Shown: in pieces, positions 58,041 to 64,000 of the stretch
How the letters are laid out: every line of letters begins with the position of its first letter
How positions within the stretch are numbered: the first letter of the stretch is position 1
NCBI GenBank assembly: GCA_900757865.1
Contig: CAAEPH010000049.1
Coordinates: 37,244 to 101,243, forward strand
DNA from: an uncultured Sutterella sp.
GTDB lineage: Bacteria > Pseudomonadota > Gammaproteobacteria > Burkholderiales > Burkholderiaceae_F
DNA: 64,000 nt
Direction of reading: 5' to 3'
The notes under the pieces: model-generated
The model's input: the letters and a program-made list of their open reading frames with translations, nothing else
Told to the model about the DNA's origin: nothing
The model's database searches: none
Program-made: the position numbers and the translations under genes

Positions 58041-59696
58041 TTAAAAGAGTTCTTGAGCCTCTTCATCGCTACTGATTTTCTCCGGCGCTTCAAAGGTTGC
58101 AATGGAGCAAATCAAGTGGTTAAAGCGACGGAATTGCGTGAGCAAGTCCACATGCAGCGTACTCGTTTCGACCGCTTCGCTGTCGCCACGGTTGACTCGC
58201 TGAACGTGACGCTCAATAAGCGAAAAGTCCGCGGCGACCATCAACGACTTTTCGTTCATCAGCCAACGACGTGCCTGTTCAACGTCCTCAGCTTTTTCTT
58301 TGCGAAGAAGCTTTTCTAACACATCGAGGTTATGCGCGACACGGCGATGCAAAATAAGTAACTCATTCTCCCCTTCATGAGAGAAGAAGCGATTCTTGGC
58401 GCATTTTTTTCGTTGCAACTGCTTGAACGCATTATCCGCAACGCGTGTGGCAAACTCGATGGAGCCGTTGGCATTGCGCATTTCCTGCCACTCACGTGCT
58501 TCACGATCCGAGAGCGCCATCGGCAAAATATCGGTCATAAAGTGAATAATCGCTTGAGAACGCGAGTAGATGCTCTTTTTTCGCTCTCGCATCAGTTGGA
58601 TTTCGCCAAAGCTCGGATTGCCCATCAGCAATTCGTTAAGGTCGTGCCAATACCGACGCAGTAAATCCACATTGTTCACAATCTCTTGACGCGAGGCTTC
58701 AAGTGCTGTAGCAGCCGACAACAGCGCTTCACGGGTTAAGAGTCGTGTTGCACTTTCGTCCTCTAATACCGGCTCGTCGGTGGTCAACCAAGCATCCACC
58801 CACCGGGCGATGGGTTTCACAAAAAAGCACCCCAGCACCCCGGCTAACCCGTTAAAGAGAATGTGAAAGTAAATGATGCCTCCGTCGATGCTGGAGACCC
58901 AGGCCAAGCTCTGTGGGAGAAACGCCACCCACAATGAGCCTAAGACAAACGCCACACCACGGAAAATCGCGTTGCCGAGCGGCGCACGACGCGCCATGGG
59001 GCTTGAGCCGCTCGTGGTGATAAGCGCCAGACAGGCGCTGCCTAAGTTAGCCCCCAGCACCACCCAAATCGCAGCCGAGGCTTCAATCACGCCCGAGGCC
59101 ACAGTACCCGCCGTGATCATCACGACCGCGAGCGACGAAAAGCACACTAACGCCAACCCCATACCAATCAAGACCGCCACGATCGGTTGCGCTTCCACGT
59201 AGTCAAAGAGGGCCAAGAGCTCCGTGTTGGCTTTCAAGGGGGCGGTTGACTGAGCGATCATCTGTAAGGCCATCATGACAAAAGCGAGCCCCAGCAAAAT
59301 CGTGCCAAATTGCCCCACCGCGGTACGCTCTTTCTTTAAAAAGAGCACCACGCCCACAAAGAGCAAAATCGGAATCAAGATCGCGATGTCAAAACTCAAC
59401 ACGCGCACCATCACGGCACTGCCAAAGTCCGCTCCCAACACGGAACAAAGCGCAATGGCCGTGACAACGAGTCCTTTTTTCTGAAAACTCGAGACAACCA
59501 ACGCGGACGCGGTTGAACTCTGCAAGAGCATCGAGAGGCCCATCCCAGCGAGAAACGCCGACGGTCGCGTGTTGAGGTTTCGCGCTAACCAGCGTCGAAG
59601 CGACTCCCCAAACGTGCGGAACATACCGACACGAATGGTGCGCGTTCCCCACAGCAGTAGCGCTACCGCCCCAATGATCTGAATCAGAATAACCAT
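58041..59696 (-). CDS. Na/Pi cotransporter family protein (YjbB/NptA-like)
   Basis: 551 residues. Two repeats of the family's re-entrant signature: LLQSSTASALVVSS early and LGANLGSACLALITTSG later, each within about four membrane segments (residues 1-310). The C-terminal 240 residues are a soluble PhoU-like helical domain. E. coli YjbB exports phosphate; others import it with sodium. Together with the large PiT at 32601 this is the second phosphate carrier with a PhoU-like tail in the window. Confidence 0.9.
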   Translation of the reverse strand: MVILIQIIGAVALLLWGTRTIRVGMFRTFGESLRRWLARNLNTRPSAFLAGMGLSMLLQSSTASALVVSSFQKKGLVVTAIALCSVLGADFGSAVMVRVLSFDIAILIPILLFVGVVLFLKKERTAVGQFGTILLGLAFVMMALQMIAQSTAPLKANTELLALFDYVEAQPIVAVLIGMGLALVCFSSLAVVMITAGTVASGVIEASAAIWVVLGANLGSACLALITTSGSSPMARRAPLGNAIFRGVAFVLGSLWVAFLPQSLAWVSSIDGGIIYFHILFNGLAGVLGCFFVKPIARWVDAWLTTDEPVLEDESATRLLTREALLSAATALEASRQEIVNNVDLLRRYWHDLNELLMGNPSFGEIQLMRERKKSIYSRSQAIIHFMTDILPMALSDREAREWQEMRNANGSIEFATRVADNAFKQLQRKKCAKNRFFSHEGENELLILHRRVAHNLDVLEKLLRKEKAEDVEQARRWLMNEKSLMVAADFSLIERHVQRVNRGDSEAVETSTLHVDLLTQFRRFNHLICSIATFEAPEKISSDEEAQELF

Positions 59697-59725
59697 GACA
59701 ACTCCGGTTCAAGTCGACGATGACG

Positions 59726-61243
59726 TCACTTTTTGGTTGCTCTCGGTGGCTTGATCGACGAGAGCTTAGGAAAAAAAAGGGGATGGTCTTCATGAGGACT
59801 CATTAACGAAACCGCTATAAAGACTAAGCCCGACAACACACAACTGGGCACGATGGCGTGCCAGCCACCCAAAGGAATTTTGGCAATGGAAATGAGCAGA
59901 TAGCTGCCTATCCCCACGAGCACACTCGCAAGCGCTCCTGACGCGCTAGCGCGCGACCAAAATAGTCCCCCAATCACAGGCAGTAAAAAGGCGAGTTCAA
60001 GGCCTCCGAACGCAAAAATATTAATCCAAGCGACCACGTCCCAGGGGTAAATCGCAAGCACCAAAGCCAGCAACCCTAGCGAGGCCGTCAACGAGCGCGT
60101 GGCCCACTGGAGGCGCCGCGGTCCCTTGGCCCCCCAATGCGGATAGGCCACCAGCACCAAATCCTTGATCACCGCAGCCGAGGCCGCCAATAAAAGCGAG
60201 CTGACTGTGGACATCGTGGCCGCGAGAGGCCCAATCAGCGTAATGCCAGCTAACCACGGAGAGAGTTCATGCACCATGAAAAAGGGCATTACTTGGTCCG
60301 TCGACGTGATGCTTGAACTTCCCTCGGGCATCACGCCTCGAATCCACACGCCGAGCGTGGTCATGCCAATCATCAGCGCCCCGCAGACAATGGTGGAGAC
60401 CACCATCGCTTGGGTGAGATCGTCCCCTTGGCGATAACTCAAGCAACGCACTTGGGATTGCGGCAAACCCATCGTACCAAATCCCACCAACACCCAGGCC
60501 GATAGTAACAAGGGCCAGCTCAGTGCACCGCCTGCATTGGGTGTTAACAACACCCCCTGACTGTCGGGCCCGTTGGGCGCGACCGTCGCAATCGTGTTCA
60601 TTAGCGGGGTGAGTCCGCCGGCTTTGGCTAGAATCACACCGCCCAAAATAAACATCCCGGTGAGCATCAATATGGCACAGACCATATCAGTGAGCGCCAC
60701 CGCCCGGTAGCCACCGAGCGCGGTGTACCCAATCGTAATCAGTCCAAAAAGGAGCAGACCCCAGACATAGTCCACGTGAGCGGCTTGTGCAAAAATTTGC
60801 GCCCCACCAATAAACTGCCCAATCATCATGGTGGTAAAAAAAATCAACATCAACACCGCCAGCACGGTTGTGAGCACACGCGCCACGGGCTTAGTACCGT
60901 AACGAGCACGTATCACGTCCACCACCGTGACCGCTCCCAGACGACGGCCCAGGATCGCTAACTTTTTACCCGCCACGCCCAAGAGCAAAAAGCCGGCGAG
61001 AATTTGTGGCGCGGCAAACACCACCCAGCCCAGTCCGTACGACCACGCAAGCCCCGGGCCCGAGACAAATGAGCTCACACTGCCGTAGGTCGCCACGAGC
61101 GTCATCGCAAGCACAAAGCCGTTGAGTGTTCGCTCCCCAACAAAGTAACGTAACGTAAAGGACCCTGAGCCGAGGTGGCGATTTGCCACCAGACTTACGG
61201 CAAGCAAAAGCAAGAAAAAAAGAATAAGAGGCAGCCAGATCAT
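59726..61243 (-). CDS. panF: Sodium:pantothenate symporter
   Basis: 505 residues, about 13 membrane segments, of the SSS family. Motifs: LVATYGSVSSFVSGPG and GYTALGGYRAVALTD. The gene before it is YhdT-like with ATGA overlap, the same order as E. coli yhdT-panF, and this context supports PanF over other SSS members. Imports pantothenate for coenzyme A, which fits the acyl-CoA enzymes nearby only loosely. Confidence 0.88.
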   Translation of the reverse strand: MIWLPLILFFLLLLAVSLVANRHLGSGSFTLRYFVGERTLNGFVLAMTLVATYGSVSSFVSGPGLAWSYGLGWVVFAAPQILAGFLLLGVAGKKLAILGRRLGAVTVVDVIRARYGTKPVARVLTTVLAVLMLIFFTTMMIGQFIGGAQIFAQAAHVDYVWGLLLFGLITIGYTALGGYRAVALTDMVCAILMLTGMFILGGVILAKAGGLTPLMNTIATVAPNGPDSQGVLLTPNAGGALSWPLLLSAWVLVGFGTMGLPQSQVRCLSYRQGDDLTQAMVVSTIVCGALMIGMTTLGVWIRGVMPEGSSSITSTDQVMPFFMVHELSPWLAGITLIGPLAATMSTVSSLLLAASAAVIKDLVLVAYPHWGAKGPRRLQWATRSLTASLGLLALVLAIYPWDVVAWINIFAFGGLELAFLLPVIGGLFWSRASASGALASVLVGIGSYLLISIAKIPLGGWHAIVPSCVLSGLVFIAVSLMSPHEDHPLFFPKLSSIKPPRATKK

Positions 61244-61578
61244 CGAGCGACCTCATCGGGTATTGAATCAGAGCGTCCCTCCAGGGGCTCATCGTCACTA
61301 CTTTCCAACGCCTCAAAATCCACTGCTCGCATGACGCGCTTCACGAGCCACAGCACCAAAAGGCAAGAGAGTAGATAGCCACCAAGGCAACTGCCCCAAA
61401 ACCACCAAGGCATCCCCCACCAACCGAGCCCCTCGTCTTTGAGAGCCCACAGCGCTCCCCAAAAAAAGAGTGCTAAAACCCCCGCCACAGCTAGGGTGTA
61501 GAGCGCTTCGCGATGTGCACTCGCGATCGCTCGCGCATAGCGCTCGTCGGCATCGGTGTTTCTCATGTGAGAAGGCAT
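61240..61578 (-). CDS. yhdT: YhdT family (DUF997) small membrane protein
   Basis: 112 residues with two membrane segments (about 27-47 and 58-82, the second containing WWFWGSCLGGYLLSCLLVLW). Family partner of PanF in E. coli; role unclear. The stop overlaps the panF start as ATGA. A long acidic tail (EALESSDDEPLEGRSDSIP) extends beyond the usual length of about 80 residues. Confidence 0.85.
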   Translation of the reverse strand: MPSHMRNTDADERYARAIASAHREALYTLAVAGVLALFFWGALWALKDEGLGWWGMPWWFWGSCLGGYLLSCLLVLWLVKRVMRAVDFEALESSDDEPLEGRSDSIPDEVAR

Positions 61579-61634
61579 GGTCTAGTGAAATAAAAACAGG
61601 TGGTCAAAAAAGTCGCCTTGGCGAAGGCTTTCCG

Positions 61635-62564
61635 TTAACTCGTACGCCAGTGGCCAAGTACGGGAATTTGGGCGTCTTGCAAAACGTGCTTCAAAAGCAC
61701 CAAGTCGTTCCACGCGTCCAATTTGGCTTGCGGACGTCTCAATAAGTACGAGGGGTGATAGGTCACTACCGCTTTAAAGCTCAAGCCTCGCCACGAGACA
61801 TCGTGCACACGACCACGATAGGCACCGATTTTCACCTCAGGCCCCGTTTCTAAGAGTGTCTGTAACGCAAAACGCCCTGCTACTAATACCACTTTGGGTT
61901 TCAAGAGCGTGAGTTGGCGCTCGAGAAAATGCGAACACGCCTGCATTTCCTCAGGGAAGGGATTGCGATTTTCGGGAGGTCGACATTTGAGCACATTTAA
62001 AATTGTCACGTCCTCTGGACGACGAATCCCCAGCGAGAGCAACATCGCCGTGAGCAACTTCCCTGAATTGCCGACAAAGGGCAACCCCTGTAAGTCTTCT
62101 TCACGACCAGGTGCCTCGCCCACAATCACAAAGTCTTGTGGGGCATTGCCCTCAGAGAAGACGCAATGTTGTCGAGAGCCTCCCATCATGCAAGCGCGAC
62201 ACGTTTGCGTAAGATCGCGAAGCCCCGTCCAATCGGCCTGAGCAATTTGCTCAAGAAACTCAGCACTCATCGGTTGCGTCATGCACTGATGCCCTTGAGG
62301 CGTGACGGGGATGGGTTCGATCTGACGAGGGGTGAGCACCGGTTTATCGGTTGACGGCGCTCGTGCGAGGGACGCTGGGGGTGGTACCGCCCGAGCGGGC
62401 GAGGCGGTAGTGGCTCGTTGGGCGGGCGCTCTCGAAGCGTCGTCACGCACCGAACGAGTGGGCGCGATGGACGCAGGCAGTAAAGGATCCTCAGTCTCTC
62501 GCAATAACCATTGCGGACCGATCGATAAGGCTTCCCAAATCTCACTGGACGCTTTACTGAGCAT
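61635..62564 (-). CDS. Uracil-DNA glycosylase, family 4 ([4Fe-4S])
   Basis: 309 residues. Removes uracil from DNA. The C-terminal 210 residues are the enzyme: VIVGEAPGREEDLQGLPFVG (motif A), the iron-sulphur cysteines near RACMMG, VLKCRPPENRNP and QACSHF, and the HPSYLLRRP motif. The first 100 residues are a Pro/Ala/Arg-rich disordered extension, which looks unusual, perhaps for a partner or clamp. Follows rimI by 5 bp, so it ends a tsaB-rimI-udg operon. Confidence 0.9.
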   Translation of the reverse strand: MLSKASSEIWEALSIGPQWLLRETEDPLLPASIAPTRSVRDDASRAPAQRATTASPARAVPPPASLARAPSTDKPVLTPRQIEPIPVTPQGHQCMTQPMSAEFLEQIAQADWTGLRDLTQTCRACMMGGSRQHCVFSEGNAPQDFVIVGEAPGREEDLQGLPFVGNSGKLLTAMLLSLGIRRPEDVTILNVLKCRPPENRNPFPEEMQACSHFLERQLTLLKPKVVLVAGRFALQTLLETGPEVKIGAYRGRVHDVSWRGLSFKAVVTYHPSYLLRRPQAKLDAWNDLVLLKHVLQDAQIPVLGHWRTS

Positions 62565-62569
62565 GCTAA

Positions 62570-63022
62570 TTATTCCTCACCCCAACGCATCAAAATCGCA
62601 TCTTCACGACCTTCACCATGGCGATAGTAGTCACGGCGTCGGCCAACAACCTGAAACCCTATTTTCGCATAGAGTCGCTGTGCGCGCTGATTCGACTCGC
62701 GAACTTCTAAAAAGCAGCGTGCAATCTTTTCGGCCACTAAGCGGTCCATCAGCTCTCTGAGAGTCGCTTCGCCAATCCCTTGGCGTTGCGCCGCGGGCAT
62801 CACGCCAATCGTAAGAAGCTCGGCCTCATCGAGTACCACGCGCATCACGGCCCACGAGACAATCTCCCCAGGGGCCACTTCGCCCACGACAGCCCACCAA
62901 CCTTGGGTGAGTACGTCTTCAAAATCTTGCTGTGTCCAAGGCGTCTCTTCGACCAAGCTCTCGCCTTTGGCAAGCGCTCTCACGTCTTCCGGAGCGAGTG
63001 CACGAAAGTGCACGGCACTCAC
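62570..63022 (-). CDS. rimI: Ribosomal protein S18 alanine N-acetyltransferase
   Basis: 150 residues, a GNAT fold: LTIGVMPAAQRQGIGEATLR is the acetyl-CoA loop, and FLEVRESNQRAQRLYAKIGF with RRDYYRHGEGREDAILM is the RimI-specific end. Acetylates the N-terminus of S18. The start overlaps the tsaB stop (ATGA), the usual tsaB-rimI coupling in proteobacteria. Confidence 0.93.
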   Translation of the reverse strand: MSAVHFRALAPEDVRALAKGESLVEETPWTQQDFEDVLTQGWWAVVGEVAPGEIVSWAVMRVVLDEAELLTIGVMPAAQRQGIGEATLRELMDRLVAEKIARCFLEVRESNQRAQRLYAKIGFQVVGRRRDYYRHGEGREDAILMRWGEE

Positions 63023-63744
63023 AGTTTTTCTCCTTGCGCACGTTGTGCCATGGTGAGCGCCACACGATCACGCACATAAAGGGGCGCTGCCAGCGCTGGC
63101 GTCACCAAAAGGTTTTCTTTGGCATCCATCCAGCCCAACGCGGCGAGAGCCGTAATCATGTTGCCGGGCACCGACTCCACGCGAACATTAACAGGTAACT
63201 CGGGCTGGTATTGCGCCAGTGCCGACCCCGCAACGATATCCACACGGTAAGACGGCAGCCACGCGACCAAGTCTTCGGGCTTCACTAAGCGCGCGGGCAC
63301 TTCGCATTGTGGGCGTTCCCCAGGAGCGCCTAAACGGTAGACACCTGCGTAGACTTCGTGCATACGTGCGTCGTTCAAAATCGCCAAACGACTCCCAGCG
63401 GGCAATTGATGCGCTTCGGCGCAGGCGAGCGCACAAGCTTCCAAATTGTTCACTTGAGCGAGTTTAAGTCCCAATGCCCAACCGAGCCCTTGCGCGATGC
63501 CACACGCCACACGCAGCCCTGTAAAGCTCCCCGGACCGCGCCCAAAGGCCACCACGGAAAGAGCGTCCTTACCAATTTGCGCTTGGGCGAGCACCTCATC
63601 GATCATGGCTAAAATGCGTTCCGCGTGACCATTGCCCACGGTCTCTGTTTGGTAAACCACTGAGCTCGGATCGTCGCGTTTCATCACGGCTACCGAACAA
63701 TCCTGATGCGCTGTATCAATCGCTAATAGATAAGAGTCCTGCAT
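63019..63744 (-). CDS. tsaB: tRNA threonylcarbamoyladenosine (t6A) biosynthesis protein
   Basis: 241 residues, ASKHA fold. N-terminal LLAIDTAHQDCSVAV, then FGRGPGSFTGLRVACGIAQGL, the hallmark of TsaB. With TsaD and TsaE it places threonylcarbamoyl on A37 of ANN-reading tRNAs. Leads a coupled tsaB-rimI-udg unit on the minus strand. Confidence 0.95.
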   Translation of the reverse strand: MQDSYLLAIDTAHQDCSVAVMKRDDPSSVVYQTETVGNGHAERILAMIDEVLAQAQIGKDALSVVAFGRGPGSFTGLRVACGIAQGLGWALGLKLAQVNNLEACALACAEAHQLPAGSRLAILNDARMHEVYAGVYRLGAPGERPQCEVPARLVKPEDLVAWLPSYRVDIVAGSALAQYQPELPVNVRVESVPGNMITALAALGWMDAKENLLVTPALAAPLYVRDRVALTMAQRAQGEKL

Positions 63745-64000
63745 GTTGCTTTCACATTGTCACAAAAGGTGTGTGCGTCTCGCTCCGTGCTCTGAGTGTG
63801 AAGAGCATTACTCAAGAGAGCGCCGTCGTCGTTCATACTCTAAAAGGGGAAGTCAAATCCTGAGGCCTTGAACCCCCACGAAGCTAGAAACCCATCATTA
63901 TACCCAAACTCCCTGTTAGCTGATTCATATTAGCACTGATTAAGGTCAAATCAAGCGTCATTAAGCCTTCAAAAGCCCGTCTTTCTGCGTGTTTCAGAGG
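63745..64000. other. Window-end intergenic sequence
   Basis: 256 bp upstream of tsaB with no gene, hairpin terminator or clear operator that I can support. Confidence 0.5.

Overview
The window looks like a chromosomal stretch of a Gram-negative betaproteobacterium, probably of the order Burkholderiales and possibly a gut-type Sutterellaceae relative. This placement is my inference from protein character and gene mix; no rRNA or tRNA gene is visible to confirm it. The gene set points to an anaerobic or facultative life style: two class III (oxygen-sensitive) ribonucleotide reductase systems, an eight-haem nitrite reductase of the Thioalkalivibrio type, a trimeric porin, a patatin-type outer-membrane protein and two TolC/YbhFSR-like export systems. 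Base composition is moderately GC-rich throughout except for an AT-rich islet at about 2940-4150.

Layout. 1-2936: the 3' part of a YbhFSR-like ABC exporter. 2937-4150: AT-rich islet with two broken orphan genes. 4266-5249: LysR regulator. 5907-9213: first anaerobic RNR (nrdD with its glycyl-radical site, nrdG), interrupted by a GNAT acetyltransferase pseudogene broken by a 7-bp tandem duplication. 9384-14759: amidohydrolase, lipoprotein, PlpD-like patatin/barrel protein, nitrobindin-like protein. 15133-20114: TolC-HlyD-permease-permease export operon with no ATPase gene. 20210-25462: TatD nuclease, two ankyrin proteins, RlhA-like U32 protein, unknown protein. 25548-30139 (minus): AGCS symporter, octahaem nitrite reductase, CcmI/NrfG-like haem-ligation protein. 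30676-40067: Sel1 proteins, rnfH, smpB, large PiT phosphate transporter, MFS exporter, excalibur protein, lipoprotein, membrane protein. 40754-44258: HU and the second anaerobic RNR operon. 45924-49808: two tandem acyl-CoA synthetases. 50105-53381: guaB and guaA. 53697-63744: C69 dipeptidase, SDR-like protein, CYTH protein, porin, Na/Pi symporter, yhdT-panF, and tsaB-rimI-udg4.

The most unusual system is the second anaerobic ribonucleotide reductase (41186-44258, minus). The large NrdD ends right after its zinc-finger-like cysteines and has no glycyl-radical motif. That motif (RVMGY) is instead on a separate 61-residue open reading frame with its own strong ribosome binding site, overlapping the start of the activase gene by TGATG. 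So the catalytic barrel and the radical-bearing loop seem to be made as two polypeptides. The promoter carries an NrdR box pair, one near-perfect and one weak, 32 bp apart. The first RNR has the usual one-piece NrdD.

Other recurring structure: a dyad-like motif (TAGGG-N4-CCCTA or one half of it next to an A/T tetramer) occurs in at least nine places in the intergenic regions, several just upstream of genes, and may be a regulator site. Three genes (nrdD1, guaB, the C69 dipeptidase) have a complete terminator-like hairpin plus U-tract inside their 5' leader, which suggests attenuation or small leader RNAs.
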